Shown in pieces: positions 36,089 to 44,910 of a stretch of 64,000 nucleotides of DNA. This DNA comes from Candidatus Termititenax sp. (lineage in GTDB: Bacteria; Margulisbacteria; Riflemargulisbacteria; GWF2-35-9; DYQY01). The stretch's first letter is position 1; each line of letters opens with the position of its first letter. The position numbers and the translations under genes were made by a program. Below the pieces are notes generated by a model, which worked only from the letters and a program-made list of their open reading frames with translations, searched no databases and had not been told where the DNA came from. Location: the NCBI GenBank assembly GCA_020719045.1, contig DYQY01000002.1:1-64000 (forward strand), in the 5' to 3' direction.

Positions 36089-36568
36089 TTGAATATAGTT
36101 AGAAAAAGAAGCTACGTTGTTACAGAAGACCAAGAATCATTAGAATCAATAATTAGAGCAAATTATGGTGAAATAAAAAAAATTAGAGATGTAGTAGTAT
36201 TTCTAGAGCAATTCAATTTAGTACTATCATCTGAGTTATACAAAGGTGATGTTATACAGCTACCTAACCTACCGAAGTATCTTACAGGAGAAAACCCTTC
36301 CTATGTAAAGTATCCTTTCAAAAAAACAGATAACTTAAAACAAATCATAAGTAATTACTATGAAAATGAACCAATAGACATAGATAAAACCGAAAAATAT
36401 ATAAAAAAAATAAGCAATATCAAGGCTGAACCAAAAGCAAAAGATATAATATTGCTTCCAGTTAACCTACCCAGCTATTTTTACTGCAACAAACTGAAAA
36501 CAAATTCGATAAATTTTATGGAATGTTTTAATAAAGTAATCGAAAACAATGAATTTGAAGAACAATAA
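36089..36568 (+). CDS. Protein with two LysM-like modules
   Basis: A protein of about 159 aa. Two diverged LysM-like modules can be aligned by eye: the first runs from RKRSYVVTEDQESLESII to YKGDVIQLPNLP, the second from VKYPFKKTDNLKQIISNYY to KAKDIILLPVNLP. LysM modules bind glycan such as peptidoglycan. The open frame begins with GTG at 36080, but the TTG at 36089 sits eight bases after AGAGGG and is the better start. There is no signal peptide. The next gene starts 17 bases downstream and also looks wall-related. Confidence 0.55.
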   Translation: MNIVRKRSYVVTEDQESLESIIRANYGEIKKIRDVVVFLEQFNLVLSSELYKGDVIQLPNLPKYLTGENPSYVKYPFKKTDNLKQIISNYYENEPIDIDKTEKYIKKISNIKAEPKAKDIILLPVNLPSYFYCNKLKTNSINFMECFNKVIENNEFEEQ

Positions 36569-36585
36569 ATAAAGGAGAATAGAAA

Positions 36586-37350
36586 ATGAGCGGAGAATAT
36601 ATATCAGGATTAAGAAATGTCAGAAGTAATTTTAACAGCATAGATACTTCAAAAGATGGGAAATTGGACACAACTGAAATAGCTACTGCAATAAAAAATC
36701 AAACTATATCGCCAGAAGGAAGCAAATTCCTTGAGGGCGTATTATACAACAAAGCAACTATTTTTAATAAAATCACTACAATTGAAGATGATGGGCCAAA
36801 TATATCAGCAAACGATCTTAAAACTCTTGAGATTTGTACTGATGGTAGACAAGGTGATGTAAACGTAGCAGGGAAAGCCCTTTTTAGTCAATCAAAGGAG
36901 GTAATCACCTCAGAAGATATAAAAAGAAACCTTACATCTAAAAAAGCTACAAAAGAAGAGCTAACTGCATTGATTAATACATATTGTGATTTAGGAACAA
37001 AAGGTAAAACAAAGGACAAGCTTTTACCATCAGGGAAAAACCTACCAGAAATAAGAGATGTTATGTTTGTTCAGACTCCTGCAGGAACAGGTTCTTATAA
37101 AATAGACAGTAATAGATCAAAAGAATTCCTTAAAAATATTCAAAATACACTTACTATACTTGGATATGCACCAAAATCTGACAAAATTGAAGATATTCAA
37201 AGCGCTTTTAAAAGTTATCAAAACAACACCTCAGGAAAAGCAACTGGAAATTTTGGTTATCACACATGGAAAAGCATGATGGAAAACCTTTCAGAACTTT
37301 CCGGTGACAATAAAAAATGCGCTACCCCATTTAACGACTTAGACGACTAA
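36586..37350 (+). CDS. EF-hand protein with peptidoglycan-binding-like C-terminus
   Basis: A 254-aa protein without a signal peptide. Residues 20-31 form a textbook EF-hand loop (DTSKDGKLDTTE), so calcium binding is likely. The C-terminal 70 residues (FLKNIQNTLTILGYA, IQSAFKSYQNN, TGNFGYHTWKSMMENL) resemble a PG_binding_1 helical domain, a module found on wall hydrolases. The middle is not recognised. AAGGAG precedes the ATG. Its end overlaps the convergent TIGR03545 gene by 20 bases. With the LysM gene it may form a small wall-associated unit. Confidence 0.55.
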   Translation: MSGEYISGLRNVRSNFNSIDTSKDGKLDTTEIATAIKNQTISPEGSKFLEGVLYNKATIFNKITTIEDDGPNISANDLKTLEICTDGRQGDVNVAGKALFSQSKEVITSEDIKRNLTSKKATKEELTALINTYCDLGTKGKTKDKLLPSGKNLPEIRDVMFVQTPAGTGSYKIDSNRSKEFLKNIQNTLTILGYAPKSDKIEDIQSAFKSYQNNTSGKATGNFGYHTWKSMMENLSELSGDNKKCATPFNDLDD

Positions 37351-38959
37351 GCTCTTTCTTGAAATTATCTTCTTGTTCTTTCACAAAACCTTTCCACTGA
37401 TCGGAAAGGTTTTGTTTTATGCTTTCAATCTGCTTATCTATCATCTCTTGAGTAGCTTTCGCCATATATTCATCTACATTAGTATCTATTGTTAATTTAT
37501 CACCGTCTAAATCTATACTAACAATAAAAGACGATATATTACCCAAACTCTCAAACAAGAACCTTTCAATTACAGACTTACTCTCAATCGCTGGAAGCTG
37601 CTCTAAATTTAGTCCATTTGTCTTTAAGTTAATCTTTGAAAACAACTTATCTTTATCAAATCCACCATTAAAGTTAACATCGTACTTACCTTGCCTTATC
37701 TGCAAAGGAATCTGACTAGGGTCCCAATACACACTCTTAAACGGCTGGTTGTTCATATACCCATTTACAGCAATATACACATCATCTCTTAAATCTATTG
37801 TAAGTTTAGCAAAGAAAGCAACTGGCCCTAAATTCTGAAATAGCTCTAAAGTAGTTGGTAGGTTTCTAACGCTCTGTTTATAAGTAATATCCTTACCTAT
37901 TCCCTTAAAAGCATTTCCGTTTTTATCCACACCATCAATAGTAATATTATTAATATAGAACACTGGATAGCTGTCTTTTACAGGAAAAGCAACATCTACA
38001 CCTTTAAATCCAAACAACTTCTTTTTCTTCTTATCACCCTTTAAAACCCTAATCACTTCAATACCTTTTTTGGCCATCTCAATATAACCATTTACTTTTT
38101 CTCCAATAATATCAGAAACAAAAGACCTCTTCTTGTCTTCAACAAAAGCTAGCTTACTATTAATTAAACCAACATCTAACTTACCAGCATACTCAACATT
38201 CTTTTTTGCTAATTCTATTTTTTTATTAAAATTGACTATTGAGTCAGCCTTAGCATCATAAGCAGCTTTAACTTTCTTATATTCCCTCTCCAGTCTCGCT
38301 ATCTCCTGAGAATACTCTGGCAACTTCATGAAATCTGTTGGTCTATTGCTTTCTAGCTTCTTTATGGCTGATTCCAACTCTTTTAAATTATTCTCTAAAT
38401 CTGCGGAAGCTAATACTTTCTGCATCTCATCATAGGATACTCTTATTTCATTTAACTCTGACTCTAAAACTTTAGCAAATTTCGCTTTACTTAGATCAAG
38501 AAAACTATCAACACCTAGCCTATCCTTTAAACTATCTACTGAATAATACGCCATTGTATTATTGGCAATCTTTTTTGCCTCTTTTTTAACAAAATTATCT
38601 TTCTTTGGCTTTTCCTCTTCGTAGTAAACCATTGACCTTGGGACTATCTTCATACCAGAAACTTGCATATTAGTTACTACGAACCTAGCCTTAAGTAACT
38701 GGGTTGTGTTTAAGTCAAAAAGTATCTTTTCAATAGCCGTAGCATTTTCAGCTTTTTTAGAAAAAACCACAACGTCAGACATTACCATCTTTCCTTCAAA
38801 TATATGCAGTTTCAATTTATATATTTGAACTACAAAATTGGCTTTGGATAATGACCTCTGTAAAGACACTCTTACTAAATTATCTAAAAAAAAGTATCTA
38901 AAAATTACTAAACATAAAATAATTATTACAAAAGGAATAAAATATTTCTTTCTAATCAT
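37331..38959 (-). CDS. TIGR03545 family protein (AsmA-like)
   Basis: A 542-aa protein with an N-terminal membrane anchor (YFIPFVIIILCLVIFRYFF), AsmA-like strands (LHIFEGKMVMSDVVVFS, ARFVVTNMQVSGM), a long charged coiled coil (about 150-290) and a beta-rich C-terminal part. It matches the TIGR03545 family, which travels with TIGR03546, as here. AsmA-like proteins are linked to lipid transport across the envelope, so a periplasmic bridge role is plausible but unproven. It is coupled to the upstream partner gene by a 1-base overlap. Confidence 0.8.
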   Translation of the reverse strand: MIRKKYFIPFVIIILCLVIFRYFFLDNLVRVSLQRSLSKANFVVQIYKLKLHIFEGKMVMSDVVVFSKKAENATAIEKILFDLNTTQLLKARFVVTNMQVSGMKIVPRSMVYYEEEKPKKDNFVKKEAKKIANNTMAYYSVDSLKDRLGVDSFLDLSKAKFAKVLESELNEIRVSYDEMQKVLASADLENNLKELESAIKKLESNRPTDFMKLPEYSQEIARLEREYKKVKAAYDAKADSIVNFNKKIELAKKNVEYAGKLDVGLINSKLAFVEDKKRSFVSDIIGEKVNGYIEMAKKGIEVIRVLKGDKKKKKLFGFKGVDVAFPVKDSYPVFYINNITIDGVDKNGNAFKGIGKDITYKQSVRNLPTTLELFQNLGPVAFFAKLTIDLRDDVYIAVNGYMNNQPFKSVYWDPSQIPLQIRQGKYDVNFNGGFDKDKLFSKINLKTNGLNLEQLPAIESKSVIERFLFESLGNISSFIVSIDLDGDKLTIDTNVDEYMAKATQEMIDKQIESIKQNLSDQWKGFVKEQEDNFKKELSRLSR

Positions 38960-39504
38960 TACAATACTTTCCGCAATTCAGCATATTTTTCAGAATATTT
39001 AAGAAACAACTTATAAAAATTTGATGCCTTTATTACTTTAACAATCCATATTTTTTCAAAAAAAGCATTAACCTTGGCTTGATATTTTTCTCTATAAAGC
39101 AAAATTCCCTTTACTGAGAGAAGTTGGATTGGATATAGAAGAAAAACACCTAATATCAGCCCACCTAAAACTGCAGTATTATTAAACTTAGTAAAAGGAA
39201 AAATAGGAGTATTATATAGTGTAGTCCAAATCCCATTTAACGCTTCCATCTTTAGAAGATATAGTCCTAAATTATGAGCCCAGATTACAATTTGAAAGTT
39301 AATTATCTTGAAAATTAACGAGAAAATAAAAAAACTAGGCAAATGAACCATGAATAAATAAACAATTAGCAATATCGCCAAATGAATAAGATTAAACCCA
39401 GGCATTAGCGCAAACAGAAAAGCAATAGCAATAGCCCATCCAATTTGCTTCGGTGAATCATTACTCATTATGAAAGTTATTAAAGAAAATACCTGGCTTA
39501 TCAT
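38959..39504 (-). CDS. TIGR03546/DUF2062-like membrane protein
   Basis: A protein of about 181 aa from the ATG at 39504, beginning MISQVFSLITFIMSNDSPKQ; a GTG at 39531 would add nine residues that do not resemble the family. It has hydrophobic segments IGWAIAIAFLFALMPGFNLI, HLAILLIVYLFMVHLPSF and AVLGGLILGVFLLYPIQL. SPKQIGWAIAIAF and the MPG turn are typical of the TIGR03546 family, partner of TIGR03545. The function is unknown, probably in the envelope. Confidence 0.78.
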   Translation of the reverse strand: MISQVFSLITFIMSNDSPKQIGWAIAIAFLFALMPGFNLIHLAILLIVYLFMVHLPSFFIFSLIFKIINFQIVIWAHNLGLYLLKMEALNGIWTTLYNTPIFPFTKFNNTAVLGGLILGVFLLYPIQLLSVKGILLYREKYQAKVNAFFEKIWIVKVIKASNFYKLFLKYSEKYAELRKVL

Positions 39505-39562
39505 GTGAGCAATTTTATAACGACAGTGCACAATAATCCAGAGTTTAGTTTATAATAAAGAC

Positions 39563-39952
39563 ATGAACTACGAACGAGCATCTATACCACAGAGAATGGC
39601 GGCATTTATAATTACATGGATGCTAACCTTCTCTGTAATTACGCTAAGTACACCTTTAGCTAAAACAGAAACATTGAACTACATTATTATTTTACTAACT
39701 TACCTTTGTGTACTTTGCTTATTTTATTTACATAGCTCTTGCCCTGGTAAGTTCATTATGAATATACAAGTAATCTCATCTATTAACCATAAACCCGCTA
39801 GTTTATGGTTAATGCTCTATAGGGAGAACATTGGGAAATTAATTAGTTCCATTTTTTATATTGGCTTTATTTATGTCTTATTTAATAAAGACCAACTGGC
39901 CGTACACGACTTAATCTGTAAAACTTATGTAACTAAAGTCAATAATCGTTAA
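39563..39952 (+). CDS. RDD family membrane protein
   Basis: A 129-aa protein with three transmembrane helices (MAAFIITWMLTFSVI, LNYIIILLTYLCVLCLFYL, ISSIFYIGFIYVLF). RDD signatures are present: IPQRMAAFII with the first Arg, CPGKFIMNIQV after helix 2, and QLAVHDLICKTYV at the end. RDD proteins are small membrane proteins, some implicated in ion or proton exchange. It is divergent from the TIGR03546 gene and precedes folE by 45 bases. Confidence 0.8.
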   Translation: MNYERASIPQRMAAFIITWMLTFSVITLSTPLAKTETLNYIIILLTYLCVLCLFYLHSSCPGKFIMNIQVISSINHKPASLWLMLYRENIGKLISSIFYIGFIYVLFNKDQLAVHDLICKTYVTKVNNR

Positions 39953-39985
39953 TCTTTCGTCTTTAATCTTTCGTCTTTAGTCTTT
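39947..39985. repeat. T-rich tandem repeat before folE
   Basis: About three copies of TAATCTTTCGTCTT in tandem, overlapping the end of the RDD gene and running to 12 bases before the folE ATG. It resembles the reverse complement of the A-rich repeat at 35966-36010. Confidence 0.5.
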
Positions 39986-39996
39986 ATAATACTCAT

Positions 39997-40557
39997 ATGA
40001 AAAAAATTAATACAAATAAAATCGAAAAAGCAGTTAAGTCCATCCTTGAGGCTATTGGAGAAGACCCAAACAGAGAAGGTTTAATTGAAACACCTAAAAG
40101 AATAGCAAAAATGTATGGAGAGATTTTTGCTGGAATCTCTGCTGACCCAAAAGAACACATTAAGCTTTTCCATGATGAAAATCATCAAGAAATGGTAATC
40201 GCAAAAAACATCGAATTCTATTCAATGTGCGAGCACCACATGTTACCCTTCTTCGGTAAAGTGTGTATTGCCTATATCCCAAACAAGAAAATTTCTGGAA
40301 TTAGCAAATTGGCTAGAATTACTGATACCTTTGCAAAAAGACTTCAATTGCAAGAAAGACTAACAACGCAAATTGCTAATTTTATTATGGAAGAGTTTGA
40401 GCCACAAGGCGTAATGGTTTACATAGAAGCTGAGCATCTCTGCATGAGCATGCGTGGTGTTCAGAAACCAGGAACTACAATGGTTACATCAGCCGTACGA
40501 GGTGTTTTTGATACAGACCAAAAGACTCGCAACGAAGCGCTTCTGCTTTTTAAATAA
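39997..40557 (+). CDS. folE: GTP cyclohydrolase I
   Basis: A 186-aa FolE, making dihydroneopterin triphosphate from GTP for folate or related pterins. All hallmarks are present: [19 protein letters not shown], the zinc-binding [29 protein letters not shown], and [19 protein letters not shown]. The length is normal. It stands alone. Confidence 0.97.
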   Translation: MKKINTNKIEKAVKSILEAIGEDPNREGLIETPKRIAKMYGEIFAGISADPKEHIKLFHDENHQEMVIAKNIEFYSMCEHHMLPFFGKVCIAYIPNKKISGISKLARITDTFAKRLQLQERLTTQIANFIMEEFEPQGVMVYIEAEHLCMSMRGVQKPGTTMVTSAVRGVFDTDQKTRNEALLLFK

Positions 40558-40650
40558 ACAAAAAAAGAAACAAAAAAATAGGATATTTATTCTTCGAAAG
40601 TGTACCCTCTTTTGATAGACACTAGCCATAATAAATGATAGGATTTAATC

Positions 40651-41271
40651 ATGGAAAACATTCAAAATAACGAACCAGATATCAGATTCACCTTAACAGA
40701 AACTTCAAAAAACAACTACGAAGTCACAACCTCACGGTTTATTGGAACAAAAGGAATTGGAAACACTCCAGAAGATGCACTAGAAGACCTTCTTATGAAA
40801 ATCAGTAAAGAATTTGAGGAAATATCCAAAGATATTCTAGTTACAACAATGCATAAAAATGAAATAATTAAGAAATACAGACGTTCTTTGTATAAAGCAA
40901 AAAAACTTTCTAATAAAAGAAATTTCTTAGTTAAAATATGGGAAGCTGTTCTTTTCAAATTTAAATTCATAAAAAAAGACCAAAATGTTCAAATTTATAT
41001 TAAAGATAAAACAAATATTGAAAATCTTCTAAAAAAGGTTGGAGACAATCTAAATAAAAGAATTTCATCCGAAAAAATTAAAGGTAAATTATTACCTAAG
41101 TTAATTAACAGTAACGTGCTTCCTCATCCTGGAATAATTTTTCATGATGAAGCAATGCTAATTAATACAGCACCAATGCAAAAAGAAATACCAATCCAAT
41201 TATATTTGGATGAAGAAGGAAATACGCTTGACGATGTATTCCCTTATGGTATAGTTGTTAACCTGAATTAA
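40651..41271 (+). CDS. Hypothetical protein upstream of thrS
   Basis: A 206-aa protein I do not recognise. The N-terminus (RFTLTETSKNNYEVTTS, then GNTPEDALEDLLMKI) has the strand-strand-helix rhythm of a HicB-like domain, but this is weak. The middle (about 70-140) is Lys-rich and helical. The C-terminus is a short beta-like stretch (IPIQLYLDEEGNTLDDV). Its stop is one base before the thrS ATG, so the two are co-translated. thrS here lacks its usual TGS domain, but this protein does not look like one. Confidence 0.5.
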   Translation: MENIQNNEPDIRFTLTETSKNNYEVTTSRFIGTKGIGNTPEDALEDLLMKISKEFEEISKDILVTTMHKNEIIKKYRRSLYKAKKLSNKRNFLVKIWEAVLFKFKFIKKDQNVQIYIKDKTNIENLLKKVGDNLNKRISSEKIKGKLLPKLINSNVLPHPGIIFHDEAMLINTAPMQKEIPIQLYLDEEGNTLDDVFPYGIVVNLN

Positions 41272-41272
41272 T

Positions 41273-43000
41273 ATGAGCGATTTAGTAACCTTAAGACACA
41301 CAGCATCACATATCCTTGCGCAAGCAGTAACTAGATTATACCCAGGAACAAAACTTGGAATCGGGCCAGCTATAGACAATGGCTTTTACTATGACTTTGA
41401 GTTCCCTTCACCCATATCAGAAGACGACCTTCCAAAAATTGAAGAAGAAATGAAGAAAATAGTTAAAGCAAATATTCCTATTGTTAAATGTGTATTCACA
41501 AAAGAAGATGCTCTTTCTAAGGCTGATGTAACAAGCCAACTTTACAAGAAAGAACTTATAGCTGAACTTCCTGAAAAAGACGAAATTAGCTACTACACTC
41601 AAGGTGACTTTGAAGATCTTTGCAGAGGACCACATCTTGAAAGCACAGGCAGATTACAAGCATTCAAGTTACAAAAAGTTGCTGGTGCTTATTGGCGTGG
41701 CGACGAAAAGAAACCTATGCTTCAAAGAATTTATGGAACAGCTTTTGCAACCAAAGACGAACTAAAACAATATTTATTCCAGCTTGAAGAGGCTGAAAAA
41801 AGAGACCACAGAAAACTAGGGAAGGAACTAGACCTTTTCAGTATCCAAGAAGAAACAGGTCCAGGACTTATTTACTGGCACCCAAAAGGAGCTAGACTTA
41901 GACATATTCTTGAGTCATTTTGGAAGGACGAGCACTTTGACAACGGATATGACATGATATATACACCTCATATTGGTCAAAGCTGGCTATGGGAAACATC
42001 TGGACACCTAGGTTTTTATGCTGAAAACATGTTTTCACCTATGAAAATTGATGAAAAAGAATACTACTTAAAACCGATGAACTGTCCTTTCCATATTATG
42101 ATATACAAATCACAACTTCGCTCTTATCGCGATCTTCCACTTAGATGGGCAGAACTTGGTACCGTATATAGATACGAACGTTCCGGCGTTCTTCATGGCA
42201 CTATGAGAGTAAGAGGATTCACACAAGACGATGCTCACATTTTCTGTACTCCAGAGCAAATGGAAAAAGAAATCCATGAAGTAATACGGTTCTCTAACTA
42301 TATTTTAAACACTCTTGGTTTCAAAGAAATAGATTATTATGTATCAACCAAACCAACCAAATCTGTTGGCGACCAATCTTTATGGGATAGCGCTATTGCT
42401 GGACTAAAAAAAGCATTAGAAATGGAAGACATTACTAATTACAAAATAGACGAAGGTGGTGGAGCATTCTATGGTCCGAAAATCGACTTTAAGATTAAGG
42501 ACGCACTCAATAGAGAATGGCAGCTTTCAACCATCCAATTTGACTTCAATTTGCCTGAACGTTTCGATATGACATATATTGGACAGGACGGACAGAAACA
42601 CAGACCATATATGATTCACAGAGCTTTACTTGGATCACTAGAAAGGTTCTTTGGAATACTTATTGAACATTATTCAGGGAAATTTCCCTTCTGGCTATCC
42701 CCTACTCAATTTAAAATTATTACAGTTAATGACTCTGAAACAATAACTAGTTTTGCAAACGAAATATTTACTAAACTAAAGAGTGCTGGGTTTAGAGGTG
42801 AGATTGATAATAGAAATGAAAAATTAGGCTTCAAAATAAGGGACGCTCAAAAGCAAAAAACACCTTACTCCTTTATTATTGGAGAAAAAGAAGCAGAAGA
42901 GAAAACGCTATCTATTAGGAAACACGGAGAACAAGAAAACATCACACTAAACTTTGATGAAGTTATTACTTTATTTAATAAGGCAAACTGTAAATCTTAA
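41273..43000 (+). CDS. thrS: Threonyl-tRNA synthetase lacking the TGS domain
   Basis: A 575-aa ThrS. It starts directly in the editing domain (LRHTASHILAQAV, with the two editing histidines; partner motif DLCRGPH), so the N-terminal TGS domain of about 60 residues present in E. coli ThrS is absent. The class II core is complete: motif 2 YRYERSGVLHGTMRVRGF, zinc-site MNCPFH, DEGGGAFYGPKIDF and motif 3 RALLGSLERFFGILIEHY. The anticodon-binding domain follows. TGS-less forms are known in some lineages and remain active. Confidence 0.95.
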   Translation: MSDLVTLRHTASHILAQAVTRLYPGTKLGIGPAIDNGFYYDFEFPSPISEDDLPKIEEEMKKIVKANIPIVKCVFTKEDALSKADVTSQLYKKELIAELPEKDEISYYTQGDFEDLCRGPHLESTGRLQAFKLQKVAGAYWRGDEKKPMLQRIYGTAFATKDELKQYLFQLEEAEKRDHRKLGKELDLFSIQEETGPGLIYWHPKGARLRHILESFWKDEHFDNGYDMIYTPHIGQSWLWETSGHLGFYAENMFSPMKIDEKEYYLKPMNCPFHIMIYKSQLRSYRDLPLRWAELGTVYRYERSGVLHGTMRVRGFTQDDAHIFCTPEQMEKEIHEVIRFSNYILNTLGFKEIDYYVSTKPTKSVGDQSLWDSAIAGLKKALEMEDITNYKIDEGGGAFYGPKIDFKIKDALNREWQLSTIQFDFNLPERFDMTYIGQDGQKHRPYMIHRALLGSLERFFGILIEHYSGKFPFWLSPTQFKIITVNDSETITSFANEIFTKLKSAGFRGEIDNRNEKLGFKIRDAQKQKTPYSFIIGEKEAEEKTLSIRKHGEQENITLNFDEVITLFNKANCKS

Positions 43001-43059
43001 GTAGTAAACAATGAACATCATGAATGAAAATATTATTAGGTATACGCATCAACTAATGC

Positions 43060-43088
43060 TTGCACGCAGCGTTGTCGAAGTGTATAAT
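43060..43088 (+). promoter_or_regulatory. Sigma70-type promoter for infC-rpmI-rplT
   Basis: TTGCAC (43060-43065) and TATAAT (43083-43088) are separated by exactly 17 bases, about 30 bases before the infC start region. It is the best promoter I see in the window. Confidence 0.75.
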
Positions 43089-43117
43089 CGTTAGGGACTT
43101 TAATAGGAGGATGCGCG

Positions 43118-43630
43118 ATAGTAAAACATTTGCCAAAAAATAAAGAGATACAGGCTTCTCAAATAAGACTGATAGACGAAGATAGTAAAGAACAAAAAAT
43201 CGTAAGTCTAACAGATGCTTTAGCGATGGCTAAGGAGCAAGAGCTTGACCTAGTTGCAGTATCTCCAGGTTCTGAACCTCCTGTTTGTAAAATAATGGAT
43301 TATACTCATTATCTATACAACCAAAGTAAGATTGAGAAAAAAGCCAAAAAAGGCAGCAAAAGTGGCGTTATTAAAGAATTGAAGTTAAGCCCTAAAATTA
43401 GTGAGCACGACTTTCAAGTTAGAGTAAACGCTGGTATTAAATTTTTAGAAAAAGGTTACAAAGTAAAAGTAACATTAATGTTCAAAGGAAGAGAAATAAC
43501 CCACTCTGAACTTGGAATGAATATGATGACTAAGTTCATGGCTGATCTACAAGAAGTAGCAACAGTAGAACAAGAACCATGCACTAACGGTAAATTCATA
43601 AACATGATGTTAATACCAAAAAAGAAATAA
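43118..43630 (+). CDS. infC: Translation initiation factor IF-3, probable AUA start
   Basis: An IF-3 of about 170 aa with the normal two-domain layout: [34 protein letters not shown], the lysine-rich linker, then the C-domain ([38 protein letters not shown]). The first conventional start in frame is TTG at 43130, but no ribosome-binding site fits it well. A perfect AGGAGG (43105-43110) lies 7 bases before an in-frame ATA at 43118, giving [11 protein letters not shown]. infC classically uses rare AUU/AUC/AUA starts so that IF-3 can repress its own translation. The ATA is therefore the likely start. Confidence 0.9.
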   Translation: MVKHLPKNKEIQASQIRLIDEDSKEQKIVSLTDALAMAKEQELDLVAVSPGSEPPVCKIMDYTHYLYNQSKIEKKAKKGSKSGVIKELKLSPKISEHDFQVRVNAGIKFLEKGYKVKVTLMFKGREITHSELGMNMMTKFMADLQEVATVEQEPCTNGKFINMMLIPKKK

Positions 43631-43653
43631 AGTATTTCACAGGAGAAGTAAAA

Positions 43654-43848
43654 ATGCCAAAAATGAAAACAAGAAGTTCTGCTAAAAAAAGATTTAAAGT
43701 AACTGGTACTGGGAAGATTAGACACTATAAAATCAATGGTTCCCATATCCTTGAAAAAGAGTCTGCTAAAAAGAAGAAAAACAGAAAAGGCGCTGTTGTT
43801 CTTGATGGTACAAACTACGCAAAAGTAAGAAAGATGCTTGTTATCTAA
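43654..43848 (+). CDS. rpmI: Ribosomal protein bL35
   Basis: A 64-aa L35: [20 protein letters not shown] and [17 protein letters not shown] are typical. AGGAG precedes the ATG. It lies between infC and rplT in the classical order. Confidence 0.97.
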   Translation: MPKMKTRSSAKKRFKVTGTGKIRHYKINGSHILEKESAKKKKNRKGAVVLDGTNYAKVRKMLVI

Positions 43849-43878
43849 GCATTATTAAGTCGGTAGAAGGAGCATACA

Positions 43879-44223
43879 ATGGTAAGAGTTAAAAGAGGAC
43901 ACGTAAGAATAGCAAAAAGAAAGAAGATTCTAGACCTAGCAAAAGGTTTTTATGGATCATTACATACATTATTTAGACCTGCTAAACAAGCAGTTTATCA
44001 AGCATTAACAAATGCTTTCCGTGGAAGAAGAGAGAAAAAAAGAGTTTATAGAGGAATATGGATTACTAGAATGAACGCTGCTTGTAGAGAAAACGGAGTT
44101 TCATACAGCAAGTTTATTAATCTTTGCAAAAAAAAGAACGTTCAGATCAACAGAAAAATGATGGCTGAAATAGCTATGTTTGATCCAGCAGGCTTCAAGA
44201 AAATAGTAGAAACAGTTAAATAA
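43879..44223 (+). CDS. rplT: Ribosomal protein bL20
   Basis: A 114-aa L20 with MVRVKRGHVRIAKRKKILDL, AKGFYGSLHTLFRPAKQAV and RGIWITRMNAACRENG. It is a 23S rRNA-binding assembly protein and, in many bacteria, the repressor of its own operon. No obvious L20-binding leader could be drawn by eye in the short region upstream of infC. Confidence 0.97.
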   Translation: MVRVKRGHVRIAKRKKILDLAKGFYGSLHTLFRPAKQAVYQALTNAFRGRREKKRVYRGIWITRMNAACRENGVSYSKFINLCKKKNVQINRKMMAEIAMFDPAGFKKIVETVK

Positions 44224-44233
44224 AGGAGCTTTA

Positions 44234-44803
44234 ATGATTGAAATGCAACTGGGTGGATTAGGATTCGACCCGAGGAACATGTCACCGATTATTCTTCTTA
44301 GAGATGCCGAAGAAAAGAATTTTCTTCCAATATGGATAGGCATGTTTGAAGCAGCAGCAATCGCTATGGAACTTCAAGACTTTAAGCCACCTAGACCAAT
44401 GACTCATGATTTACTAGTTGGTATTATTGACATACTAGGTGGAGCTGTTGACCGTATAGTTATTTCCGACATTAAAGATGATACATTCTATTCCAGTATA
44501 GATTTAATAGCACCGGCTGGACACATCAATTTAGATTTACTAGAAGGCAATATAATTGCTGATAAAGAATTAAAAGATGGTGAAGACGCTGATACCGAGA
44601 TTATTAGACTTGATGCACGTCCATCTGATGCAATAGCTATTGCCGTTAGAACTAATGCACCTATTTTCGTAAGTGAGCAAGTAATGTTCAAAGCTAAAAT
44701 GGTTAATGCAGAAAAAGACCAAGAAGAAACCAAAAAATTCAAAGACTTCATTGAAAACATCAACCCTGAAGATTTTGAAAAATACTTCAATCAAAAACAA
44801 TAG
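44234..44803 (+). CDS. Bifunctional nuclease family protein (BFN/DUF151)
   Basis: A 189-aa protein. The BFN domain covers about 1-140: IILLRDAEEKNFLPIWIGM, EAAAIAMELQDFKPPRPMTHDLL, then LDARPSDAIAIAVRTNAPIFVS. The rest is a charged tail. The family has reported DNase/RNase activity in plants and is widespread in bacteria, but its bacterial role is unclear. It starts 10 bases after rplT with AAAGGAG, so it belongs to the same transcript. Confidence 0.88.
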   Translation: MIEMQLGGLGFDPRNMSPIILLRDAEEKNFLPIWIGMFEAAAIAMELQDFKPPRPMTHDLLVGIIDILGGAVDRIVISDIKDDTFYSSIDLIAPAGHINLDLLEGNIIADKELKDGEDADTEIIRLDARPSDAIAIAVRTNAPIFVSEQVMFKAKMVNAEKDQEETKKFKDFIENINPEDFEKYFNQKQ

Positions 44804-44910
44804 CTCGCTAGCGCTCGTAGCAATCAGTGAATAGTGAAATTAATCTTTTATCAAATAATCAAGAGACAAAGTCGCCTAAACAGATAAACAAGTGATATAA
44901 TTTCACTAAG

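Noticed and set aside
43111-43143. Ten-codon leader peptide starting at ATG 43111 upstream of infC
   Set aside because: The ATG directly abuts AGGAGG with no spacer, so ribosomes could not start there; the site fits the in-frame ATA seven bases on.
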